Notes: generated from the sequence alone by a model not told the origin. A stretch of 5,063 bases of DNA from Lachnoclostridium sp. UBA2905 (GCA_002349525.1 DEDL01000012.1:17156-22218), one strand, 5' to 3'. Shown: positions 1-5,063, counted from the stretch's first letter. Numbers and translations are program-made.

Positions 1-73
1 ATAAGTGCCATTAGTAATGCATATTATTAATCCTACATTATCGAGGCCATTTTCATAATTAAGAATGCTATGA

Positions 74-121
74 ATTGTACTATTGTATTATTGTACTAAT
101 CCCTTAATACAATGATACAAT
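74..121. repeat. Operator-like array of 8-bp repeats forming an 18-bp inverted repeat
   Basis: Three head-to-tail 8-mers (ATTGTACT, ATTGTATT, ATTGTACT) occupy 74-97. After a TCCC spacer region, two 8-mers in the opposite sense follow (AATACAAT at 106-113 and GATACAAT at 114-121). Together 82-99 and 104-121 form an 18-bp inverted repeat with 16 matches around a 4-base loop. No T-tract follows on either strand, so it does not look like a terminator. It overlaps the -10 and start region of a possible leftward promoter, which is where a repressor would bind. The half-sites faintly recall those of YtrA-type GntR regulators, but that is a guess. The repeat structure is certain; the role is inferred. 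Confidence 0.6.
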
Positions 122-145
122 ACAACATATTTCAACTTTTGTCAA
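117..145 (-). promoter_or_regulatory. Possible leftward promoter for a gene beyond the left edge
   Basis: On the minus strand a perfect -35 TTGACA (145-140) is followed after 17 bp by TATTGT (122-117), which matches 4 of 6 bases of the -10 consensus. Transcription would start near 110 and run out of the window. I could not find a convincing start codon with a Shine-Dalgarno sequence for such a gene between 1 and 100, so the target would lie outside. The -10 coincides with the repeat array at 74-121. The promoter lies just beyond the terminator of the beta-helix gene, as expected for the next unit on the same strand. The weak -10 keeps confidence low. Confidence 0.35.
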
Positions 146-156
146 GGGCTTTTTGC

Positions 157-226
157 AAAAAAATGACTGGTAATCAGTGAAGCATGTCAAGATTCGTCTT
201 AAGACATTTATCACGGATTACCAGTC
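157..226 (-). terminator. Rho-independent terminator of the beta-helix gene
   Basis: GACTGGTAATC (165-175) and GATTACCAGTC (216-226) are perfect 11-bp inverted repeats. Inside them the pairing continues: GTGA/TCAC (177-180 with 211-214), ATGTC/GACAT (184-188 with 203-207) and AAGA/TCTT (189-192 with 197-200) close a 4-base loop at 193-196. On the minus strand the stem is followed by one A and then seven Ts (163-157). The hairpin starts about 35 nt after the stop codon at 261-263, which fits termination of that transcript. The stem is longer and more branched than a usual terminator. On the plus strand there is no T-tract after 226, so one-way action is more likely. Confidence 0.85.
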
Positions 227-260
227 GCATTTACTTATCAATAAATATCAAATTGTAATA

Positions 261-2873
261 TCAGATATCTGTATCTCCATCTTCACCAGGAACTGGTGTC
301 TGTGAAGGAACCGGTGTTTCACTAGGTGCTGGTGTCTCAGCAGGAGAAACAGTAGCTGAAGGAGCTGGTGATGCACTTGCTGATGGATCAGTAGGAGCAG
401 CAGAAGCTGATGGAGTAGCTGATGGTTCAGCAGATGGGCTTGGTGTTGGTGTAGCAATAGTGTATGAAATCTTAGAACTATCAAACTTGTACTTAAGATA
501 CTTTGTACTTGTTGCCTTATTTTTACCACCAACATAATAACGAATCTCATTTGCAGTCATCATGTTAATAAGAGTGTTATTAAGCATATCTGAAACATTC
601 TTACCAGTCTTCTCCATTGAATCAAGAATTGTATTTGTTTTAGGGTAAATCTTGTCAGGCTGCTTTGAATCACTGTTATCAGTTGAGTTAAGTGTAATTG
701 GGAGCTTAGCAAGCTCAATTGTATTTTCTGTAATAGTTGGGTTTACTGCACCACTCATGTAAATAGCTGTTGTATTACCATTATTTACATTATTGATTGT
801 GTTTCCTTTTATTATGCAGTCCTTCCAGTTAATACCACGGATAGCATAGCTTGTAGTGTTCTTGATAGTGTTATTCAGAATCTGAAGACCCTGATGGTAA
901 ACCTGTGTCATTCCGTCATATAATGAAACAGAATATTTGTGTGAACCAATAGCACGAAGAACATTTTCAAATGAATTGTTTTTAATTATAACGTTGTTGA
1001 TTGGTGTACGGTCATGCTTAACCCATGCAAGATTAAGTCCACCGGTATTGCTATCTGGAGTATCTATGTTAATTGCTTCCTTGTGATCGTCAGAATCACC
1101 TGTAAACTTGGAACCTACGAAGGTATTATTTTCAACTACAACATTCTGTGATGAGTTGATTTCCATAAAATGATGTCCAAGGTAGTTACGGAAGTTGATT
1201 CCCCTGACAGCTACATTGTTATTGTGAGCCATAATAATGGCAGTAGCACCGTAATAATACAGCATATCCATTACAACATGGCCTTCACCTGAGAAGGTTA
1301 CATCATGTGAGCCCTCATAAAGTCCAACAGATTCTGTCTTTGTAGCCATTGTAGGTGGAACAAGCTGGAAGACTGACTGTGATGGGACAAGGACATTGGA
1401 AGGGAAACCTGTATTTGTTCCCTTGTTAATAACTGTACCATCTCTGAAAATAATGGTTGTATTGGATGGAACATACAGAGAGTTTGTTATTGAATAAGTT
1501 CCGGCATTAACGTAAAGAGTACCGCCACCAACCTTTTCAAGCTGCTCAAGGTATGATCTGAATACATAATAGTCTTTTGTGTAATGGTTATACCACACAT
1601 TATCAGTGTAATGCTCACGATATGGAGCCTGTCCGGCTGAAATAGTATATTCCTTAGTCATAAGATCTGTAAAATAACCAAGACGTGAAACACTGTTTGT
1701 ATTAAGTGATGACTGATATGGAATATAATAAATTTGGGCATTAGTTACACTGTTAGTTGTAAGAGTTGCCTTGTGGGCATCGTCAATATTGTTAAATGTT
1801 GTTGCATATGTCTTGCCCTTACCCTTATTGGTTGCAGGTGTAAACTTGATTGCAATTGCTATTTTATCAAATGAGTTGTATGAAAATTCAGGATTGTCAA
1901 CTCCACTTGCAAGGATACCTACATATGAACCGGCACCGTCAGCAATATTTGAAAATGTATTGCTCTGTATAACAGGTGACATCCAGTTAAGTGCACGTAT
2001 TGCATTATTTTTAAGTGAGATAAATGAGTTGTTCTTAATTGTAATTCCTGACTGATCTACACCCTCAGTATATTTAACAGAACCTATGGCACTGTTAAGA
2101 GACTTAAATTTGTTGCCTGTAATTGTTATTACAGAGTTGGCATATTTGTCAGTTTTACTCCATGGGTAAGCAAATTCAGCCGTTTTTGAATCAGGTGTTT
2201 CGAGTTTGATTGCATACATACCTGAATTGGCTTTAACCGTTTTTGCTTTGTAGAAGGTACAATCGTTAATGTTAAGATTATTAACTGCGGCAGCAGCAAT
2301 AAATGAACCACCATTTGACTTGGTGAATTTGATGCCGGATATTTTTACATTGGTGTTATGTCCGGCAACAATGGCTGTTGTTCCTTTTTTATATGAAAGG
2401 TTTATTTTTGCTTTGCCCTTACTTTTAATAGTAACATTCTTGGAACCGTTATATTTCTTAACTTTCTTGCCGGCAGCAGCCTTTGAAGGAGGAACAAGTT
2501 CAAACATAGTTTTTGATGCTTTGAGCTTCTTGTTGCCGGTTTTTAAAGTCTTATTAAGTACAACACCCTTTTTAAGGTTGATTGTTACATTGGAAGGAAC
2601 GTAAAGAGTACAAGGAATATTATATGTACCTTTCTTAAGTGTAAGTGTTCCACCACCATCTTTTTCAAGTTTTTCAAGATAAGACCTTAACATGAAATAC
2701 TGCTTGGTTTTTTTGTTGTAGCCGACAGCTTTTTTGTATTTTTTGTTGATAGTTACTGTGCTTGCCTTAACAGTATATTTGCCTTTGGCTGAAGCAGTGG
2801 TACCCATTGTAAATAAACAGGCAGCCATCAGAACAAATAACATTAAGAACTGTTTTAAATGTTTCTGTTTCAT
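261..2873 (-). CDS. Secreted protein with two tandem parallel beta-helix domains
   Basis: This 870-residue protein begins with a signal peptide (basic MKQKHLKQ, hydrophobic core 9-22, likely cleavage after ASA at 27-29), so it is exported. Two homologous halves follow, starting near residues 52 and 428. Each opens with an R-S-Y-L-E-x-L-E-K, GGGTL, G-T-Y and L-Y-V-P-S pattern, typical of the first coils of pectate-lyase-like right-handed beta-helices. Coils with I-x-x-N-x-F/I steps follow (for example ITGNKF, IKNNSF, IKGNTI). Further shared blocks are TPDS (226-229, 605-608), AIGSxKY (262-268, 641-647) and AIRxxNW (291-297, 677-683). Residues 807-863 are rich in Pro, Ser, Ala and Thr, and the protein ends in an acidic GEDGDTDI. 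No LPxTG, SLH, choline-binding or transmembrane anchor is visible. The start is supported by AAGGGG 7 nt upstream. Such folds bind or cleave polysaccharides (pectin, uronates, glycans), but no GH28 or PL1 catalytic signature is recognisable, so the activity is unknown. Confidence is high for the gene and fold, low for the substrate. Confidence 0.95.
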   Translation of the reverse strand: MKQKHLKQFLMLFVLMAACLFTMGTTASAKGKYTVKASTVTINKKYKKAVGYNKKTKQYFMLRSYLEKLEKDGGGTLTLKKGTYNIPCTLYVPSNVTINLKKGVVLNKTLKTGNKKLKASKTMFELVPPSKAAAGKKVKKYNGSKNVTIKSKGKAKINLSYKKGTTAIVAGHNTNVKISGIKFTKSNGGSFIAAAAVNNLNINDCTFYKAKTVKANSGMYAIKLETPDSKTAEFAYPWSKTDKYANSVITITGNKFKSLNSAIGSVKYTEGVDQSGITIKNNSFISLKNNAIRALNWMSPVIQSNTFSNIADGAGSYVGILASGVDNPEFSYNSFDKIAIAIKFTPATNKGKGKTYATTFNNIDDAHKATLTTNSVTNAQIYYIPYQSSLNTNSVSRLGYFTDLMTKEYTISAGQAPYREHYTDNVWYNHYTKDYYVFRSYLEQLEKVGGGTLYVNAGTYSITNSLYVPSNTTIIFRDGTVINKGTNTGFPSNVLVPSQSVFQLVPPTMATKTESVGLYEGSHDVTFSGEGHVVMDMLYYYGATAIIMAHNNNVAVRGINFRNYLGHHFMEINSSQNVVVENNTFVGSKFTGDSDDHKEAINIDTPDSNTGGLNLAWVKHDRTPINNVIIKNNSFENVLRAIGSHKYSVSLYDGMTQVYHQGLQILNNTIKNTTSYAIRGINWKDCIIKGNTINNVNNGNTTAIYMSGAVNPTITENTIELAKLPITLNSTDNSDSKQPDKIYPKTNTILDSMEKTGKNVSDMLNNTLINMMTANEIRYYVGGKNKATSTKYLKYKFDSSKISYTIATPTPSPSAEPSATPSASAAPTDPSASASPAPSATVSPAETPAPSETPVPSQTPVPGEDGDTDI
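264..455 (-). other. Segment encoding the acidic low-complexity C-terminal tail
   Basis: These codons specify residues 807-870, with 16 prolines in the first 56 positions and otherwise mainly Ser, Ala and Thr. There are eight acidic residues and no Lys or Arg. The DNA carries imperfect short repeats (several GCTGATGG copies at about 380-430 and GGTGT copies at about 295-345 on the plus strand), so length change by slippage is plausible. Such tails usually act as extended, often glycosylated, wall-spanning or spacer segments. Here nothing follows that would anchor to wall or membrane. Confidence 0.75.
669..2720 (-). repeat. Internal tandem duplication of the beta-helix domain
   Basis: Copy 1 (about residues 52-405, 1659-2720) and copy 2 (about residues 428-735, 669-1592) align along their length with an offset growing from 376 to 386 residues. 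Shared landmarks in order are RSYLE, GGGTL, LYVPS, F-x-LVPP (124-129 and 502-507), GTTAI/GATAI (164-168 and 542-546), H-N-x-N-V (172-176 and 550-554), TPDS, AIGS-x-KY and AIRxxNW. The copies have diverged strongly: copy 1 is very lysine-rich and copy 2 is not, and several polar residues clustered in copy 2 are replaced by small or hydrophobic residues in copy 1. This points to an old duplication with changed roles, not recent copying. Confidence 0.85.
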
Positions 2874-2880
2874 TTTTTGA

Positions 2881-2886
2881 CCCCTT
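2881..2886 (-). promoter_or_regulatory. Ribosome binding site of the beta-helix gene
   Basis: On the minus strand AAGGGG lies 7 nt before the ATG at 2873-2871. A second AAGGG (2893-2889) lies just upstream. This fixes the start and agrees with the signal peptide beginning at that ATG. Confidence 0.8.
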
Positions 2887-2898
2887 TTCCCTTAATAT

Positions 2899-2929
2899 AT
2901 TATATGAATTTTTTATTAGTTAATTGCAA
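2899..2929 (-). promoter_or_regulatory. Candidate proximal promoter of the beta-helix gene
   Basis: The minus strand reads TATAAT (2904-2899), a perfect -10. The best -35 is TTGCAA (2929-2924), 4 of 6 matches at a long 19-bp spacing. Transcription would start near 2892 and leave a leader of only about 19 nt that still contains the ribosome binding site. The perfect -10 in an AT-rich tract could arise by chance. An alternative start about 160 bp further upstream is listed separately. Confidence 0.4.
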
Positions 2930-3000
2930 AACAGAGTTATAACCGGGTGCATTCCTAAGGCACACCTGAAAAACATCATTTCACAATTATCTACAAACAT

Positions 3001-3074
3001 GGTATACATTTAACATGTTAATGAGATATATATTTTAATATGTTAACATGATATACATTTTAATATATTAATGA
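3001..3074. repeat. Three-copy 24/25-bp tandem repeat with palindromic cores
   Basis: Units at 3001-3024, 3025-3049 and 3050-3074 share about 20-21 of 25 positions pairwise. Each contains a palindrome or near-palindrome on the pattern TTAAyATrTTAA: TTAACATGTTAA (3010-3021, perfect), TTAATATGTTAA (3035-3046, one base pair off symmetry) and TTAATATATTAA (3060-3071, perfect). The centres are exactly 25 bp apart. A further inverted repeat CATATT-AA-AATATG lies at 3096-3109. The array sits between the divergent promoters, so it is a candidate multi-site operator. The protein that would bind is unknown, and an AT-rich spacer makes some palindromes by chance, but the even spacing argues against chance. 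Confidence 0.7.
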
Positions 3075-3087
3075 GAAAAGTTGTCAA
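3060..3087 (-). promoter_or_regulatory. Candidate distal promoter of the beta-helix gene
   Basis: The minus strand has a perfect -35 TTGACA (3087-3082), then 16 bp, then TATTAA (3065-3060; 4 of 6 matches). The -10 lies inside the third palindrome of the 3001-3074 array. Transcription would begin near 3053, cross the rest of the array and give a leader of about 180 nt before the ATG at 2873. The leader can form only a modest stem (GGTG/CACC arms at 2946-2949 and 2963-2966) that I do not recognise as a known riboswitch. The placement resembles the candidate promoter at 117-145, which also overlaps a repeat array. Confidence 0.35.
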
Positions 3088-3141
3088 AAATTTGCCATAT
3101 TAAAATATGATTGTATTTATTCTTATTTATATGAAGAAAGT

Positions 3142-3170
3142 TTGACAATGTCAGAATGTTAGTCTATAAT
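3142..3170 (+). promoter_or_regulatory. Consensus sigma-A promoter of greA-lysS
   Basis: TTGACA (3142-3147) and TATAAT (3165-3170) are both perfect consensus hexamers separated by the ideal 17 bp. Transcription should start near 3177, giving a leader of about 52 nt before the greA ATG. A short inverted repeat, TGACA-A-TGTCA (3143-3153), overlaps the -35 and could be an operator or chance. The strength fits constitutive housekeeping expression. Confidence 0.88.
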
Positions 3171-3190
3171 ACTGAAATGGTAATTTGTAA

Positions 3191-3206
3191 ACTTAGCTGA
3201 CTAAGT
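3191..3206 (+). promoter_or_regulatory. Small hairpin in the greA leader
   Basis: ACTTAG and CTAAGT are perfect 6-bp inverted arms around CTGA, ending 8 nt before the ribosome binding site. No T-tract follows, so it is not a terminator. It may stabilise the transcript, affect ribosome access, or serve as a DNA operator just downstream of the start site. The stem is AT-rich and weak. Confidence 0.4.
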
Positions 3207-3214
3207 ATCGATTT

Positions 3215-3220
3215 GGAGGG
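3215..3220 (+). promoter_or_regulatory. Ribosome binding site of greA
   Basis: GGAGGG lies 8 nt before the ATG at 3229-3231, a strong Shine-Dalgarno sequence that fixes the start. Confidence 0.85.
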
Positions 3221-3228
3221 TTTTTAAT

Positions 3229-3711
3229 ATGGCAGAGAATGCAAAAAAAGTAGTATTAACGCGTGAAGGATTAAGAAATCTTGAAAAGGAAATAGAAGAT
3301 CTTAAAGTTAATAAACGTAAAGAAGTTGCTGCAAAGATTAAGGAAGCAAGAGAACAGGGAGACCTTTCAGAAAATGCTGAGTACGATGCAGCTAAAGAAG
3401 AACAGGCAAAGATCGAAGCAAGAATCGAAGAAATAGAGAAAATGCTTAAAAACGTTGACGTATTTGATGACGATGATGTTGATGAAAGCAAGGTAAGCAT
3501 TGGATGTAAAGTTGTTATCAGAGACATTGAATATGATGATGACTTTGAATTTAAGATTGTTGGTTCAACAGAGGCTAACTCTCTTGAAGGAAAAATCAGC
3601 AATGAGTCACCTGTAGGAATTGCCCTTATTGGTAAGAGCGAAGGAGATGTAATTGAGGTTGAAGTTCCAGCAGGAGTAGTTAAGTATGAAATACTTAAGA
3701 TTGTTAAGTAG
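3229..3711 (+). CDS. greA: Transcription elongation factor GreA
   Basis: GreA enters the secondary channel of backtracked RNA polymerase and stimulates cleavage of the nascent transcript so elongation can resume. The 160-residue product is of normal family length. Residues 9-80 form the charged N-terminal coiled coil, with the signature G-D-L-S-E-N-A-E-Y at 44-52. D45 and E48 at its tip correspond to the acidic residues (D41 and E44 in Escherichia coli) that help hold the catalytic Mg2+. Residues about 86-160 form the FKBP-like C-terminal domain, with the typical GKISNESPVG (120-129) and GDVIEVEVPAG (138-148) stretches. An acidic run DDDDVDE (77-83) joins the two. The gene has its own consensus promoter and ribosome binding site, and lysS follows 114 bp later in the same direction, an arrangement familiar in Lachnospiraceae and related clostridia. 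Nothing looks broken. It is GreA and not GreB by length and by the acidic linker. Confidence 0.98.
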   Translation: MAENAKKVVLTREGLRNLEKEIEDLKVNKRKEVAAKIKEAREQGDLSENAEYDAAKEEQAKIEARIEEIEKMLKNVDVFDDDDVDESKVSIGCKVVIRDIEYDDDFEFKIVGSTEANSLEGKISNESPVGIALIGKSEGDVIEVEVPAGVVKYEILKIVK

Positions 3712-3714
3712 GAT

Positions 3715-3810
3715 AGAGCATATAATCGGATCATTTTAAGAATCGCATTTATAAAGCTCGTATAGTTAGATCATTTGATAAATCGTATAATTAAGAGCAT
3801 ATAATCAGAT
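3715..3810. repeat. Degenerate ~40-bp tandem repeat between greA and lysS
   Basis: AGAGCATATAATCGGAT (3715-3731) recurs as AGAGCATATAATCAGAT (3794-3810), 16 of 17 bases. A third, more diverged copy starts at 3755 and shares GATCATTT and AATCG at the same offsets. The spacings are 40 and 39 bp, giving about 2.4 units that fill nearly the whole 114-bp spacer. No terminator hairpin with a T-tract is present, so read-through from greA into lysS is expected. The TATAAT inside the first and third copies (3721-3726 and 3800-3805) has no good -35, so I do not call promoters there. No T-box or other lysine- or tRNA-sensing leader motif is visible. Confidence 0.65.
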
Positions 3811-3811
3811 A

Positions 3812-3817
3812 AAGGAG
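3812..3817 (+). promoter_or_regulatory. Ribosome binding site deciding the GTG start of lysS
   Basis: AAGGAG lies 8 nt before GTG at 3826-3828. The frame upstream is closed by TAA at 3802-3804, and the protein from this GTG reads like the normal LysRS N-terminus, so GTG is taken as the start. Confidence 0.85.
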
Positions 3818-3825
3818 TTTTAGTT

Positions 3826-5063
3826 GTGGCAGATCAGAATAAGGAACAGGGAACACAGGATATTAATCAGCTTTTAAAGGTAAGAAGAGAAAAGCTTGCT
3901 GATTTGGTTGAGAATGGAAAGGATCCATTTGTTATAACAAAGTATGATGTAACAGCTCATTCAGATGAGATTAAGGATAATTTTGAAGAGTATGCCGACA
4001 AAGAGGTATCAATTGCCGGAAGAATAATGTCAAAGCGTGTTATGGGTAAGGCTTCATTTTGTCATATACAGGATAAGCAGGGCTTGATCCAGTCTTATGT
4101 ACAGCGCGACCTTCTTGGTGAAGAATCATACAAGGATTTCAAGAAGTATGATGTAGGTGATATCGTTGGTATTAAAGGTATTGTATTTGAGACAAAGACA
4201 GGAGAAAAGTCAGTTAAGGCTCATGAAGTAACTCTCCTTTCAAAGAGTCTTCAGATTCTTCCAGAGAAATATCATGGTCTTACAAATACAGATTTAAGAT
4301 ACAGACAGAGATATGTCGATCTTATTATGAATCCTGAAGTTAAGGATACATTTGTTAAACGTTCACAGATTATAAGTACTATCAGAAGATATCTTGATGG
4401 TCAGGGCTTTATGGAGGTTGAAACACCAATGCTCGTATCTAATGCGGGTGGTGCGGCTGCAAGACCATTTGTTACTCATTCTAATGCCCTTGATGAAGAC
4501 TTTAAGCTTCGTATATCTCTTGAGCTTTATCTTAAGAGACTTATCGTTGGTGGTCTTGAGAGAGTTTATGAGATTGGTCGTGTATTCCGTAATGAAGGTG
4601 TAGACACAAGACACAACCCTGAGTTTACACTTATGGAATTATATCAGGCATATACAGATTACAATGGTATGATGGATCTTACAGAGAATATGTACCGTTA
4701 TGTAGCAAATGAGGTGCTTGGTACAACTAAGATTTCATATAATGGAATTGAGATGGATCTTGGAAAGCCATTTGAGAGAATTACAATGGTAGATGCAGTT
4801 AAGAAATATTCAGGAGTTGATTTCAACGAGATTAAGACTCTTGAAGAAGCAAGAAAGATTGCTGATGAAAAGCATGTTGAATATGAAGAGAGACACAAAA
4901 AGGGTGACATCCTTAACCTCTTCTTTGAAGAATTTGTTGAGGATCATCTTATCCAGCCAACATTTGTTATGGATCATCCAATTGAGATTTCACCTCTTAC
5001 TAAGAAGAAGCCAGATAATCCAGAATATGTTGAACGTTTCGAGTTCTTTATGAATGGATGGGA
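3826..5063 (+). CDS. lysS: Lysyl-tRNA synthetase, class II (5' part, cut by window end)
   Basis: LysS activates lysine with ATP and loads it on tRNA-Lys in the cytoplasm. The window holds 412 codons plus two bases; the usual bacterial protein is about 490-510 residues, or longer where a C-terminal extension exists, so the 3' end is missing. Residues 14-50 are the N-terminal helical region, and about 60-140 the OB-fold anticodon-binding domain (VSIAGRIMSKR at 61-71, FCHIQDKQG at 78-86). The catalytic core begins near 150, with LRYRQRYVDL (157-166). Motif 1 ends in the conserved Pro of VETPML (198-203), followed by GGAAARPF (208-215). Motif 2 lies at about 245-273, with the ATP-binding Arg in FRNEG (254-258) and RHNPEFTLMELY (262-273). 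HPIEISPL (384-391) is the usual stretch before the part that carries motif 3, which is outside. The GTG start is unusual but well supported. The gene lies 114 bp after greA and is probably co-transcribed. Confidence 0.97.
   Translation, partial: MADQNKEQGTQDINQLLKVRREKLADLVENGKDPFVITKYDVTAHSDEIKDNFEEYADKEVSIAGRIMSKRVMGKASFCHIQDKQGLIQSYVQRDLLGEESYKDFKKYDVGDIVGIKGIVFETKTGEKSVKAHEVTLLSKSLQILPEKYHGLTNTDLRYRQRYVDLIMNPEVKDTFVKRSQIISTIRRYLDGQGFMEVETPMLVSNAGGAAARPFVTHSNALDEDFKLRISLELYLKRLIVGGLERVYEIGRVFRNEGVDTRHNPEFTLMELYQAYTDYNGMMDLTENMYRYVANEVLGTTKISYNGIEMDLGKPFERITMVDAVKKYSGVDFNEIKTLEEARKIADEKHVEYEERHKKGDILNLFFEEFVEDHLIQPTFVMDHPIEISPLTKKKPDNPEYVERFEFFMNGW

Noticed and set aside
74..121. CRISPR-like repeats
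   Set aside because: The units are 8 bp with no spacers between them, so this is an operator-like or simple repeat array.
165..226. Integron attC site or MITE end
   Set aside because: It lacks the core site motifs of attC, shows no target duplication that I can see, and the T-tract placement after the stop codon is explained by termination.
248..550. Minus-strand frame of His, Leu and Gln-rich sequence
   Set aside because: It is an out-of-frame reading of the low-complexity tail of the beta-helix gene.
1771..2055. Plus-strand open frame antisense to the beta-helix gene
   Set aside because: It lies wholly inside a clear coding gene, has no ribosome binding site I can see, and its protein is the hydrophobic kind produced by reading the complement of Asn/Lys-rich codons. 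The frame at 2269-2604 is rejected for the same reason.
264..2780. GH28 polygalacturonase or PL1 pectate lyase catalytic signatures
   Set aside because: The fold-start motifs are there, but I could not find the GH28 Asp set or the PL1 WxDH/RxPxxR type motifs, so no enzyme name is given.
2817..2873. Lipoprotein signal at L-M-A-A-C (residues 15-19)
   Set aside because: The -3 residue before C19 is Met, the hydrophobic stretch continues past the Cys, and a good signal peptidase I site (ASA, 27-29) follows. A lipoprotein is possible but less likely.
3201..3734. Minus-strand open frame covering all of greA
   Set aside because: Its Ser/Leu-rich product is the mirror of greA codon use, while the greA frame encodes a fully conserved protein.
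3712..3825. T-box or lysine riboswitch before lysS
   Set aside because: The spacer is only 114 bp, has no T-box consensus and no terminator, and consists of AT-rich repeats.
4363..5053. Short frames on both strands within lysS
   Set aside because: They overlap a continuous, well-conserved LysRS reading frame and have no features of their own.

Overview
The window is low-GC DNA with strong Shine-Dalgarno sequences, consensus sigma-A promoter elements and an N-terminal signal peptide of Gram-positive type. A greA gene followed directly by lysS, and the wording of both proteins, fit an anaerobic Firmicute of the Lachnospiraceae (Lachnospira, Roseburia or Butyrivibrio-like). This assignment is inference from gene order and protein style; no marker here fixes the genus.

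Layout. 1-260 is non-coding. It holds an array of 8-bp repeats folded into a large inverted repeat (74-121), a possible leftward promoter overlapping that array (117-145), and a strong intrinsic terminator (157-226) for the gene to its right. 261-2873 on the minus strand encodes an 870-residue secreted protein with two tandem parallel beta-helix domains and an acidic Pro/Ser/Ala/Thr-rich tail. 2874-3228 is the 355-bp spacer between divergent genes. It carries two candidate leftward promoters, a three-copy 24/25-bp tandem repeat with a palindromic core, and a perfect TTGACA-N17-TATAAT promoter for the rightward genes. 3229-3711 is greA. 3712-3825 is a short spacer built from a degenerate ~40-bp tandem repeat. 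3826 to the right edge is the first 412 codons of lysS, which starts with GTG and is cut by the window end.

How the parts work together. greA and lysS look like one housekeeping transcription unit (transcript-cleavage factor plus lysyl-tRNA synthetase) driven by the consensus promoter at 3142-3170. No terminator is visible between them. The beta-helix gene is a separate leftward unit with its own terminator. It probably makes a secreted or wall-associated carbohydrate-binding or carbohydrate-modifying protein, but no known catalytic signature could be confirmed.

No clearly new multi-gene system is present. The points most worth a second look are the asymmetry between the two beta-helix copies (polar pocket residues kept only in copy 2, extreme lysine richness only in copy 1) and the two operator-like repeat arrays in the spacers flanking that gene.
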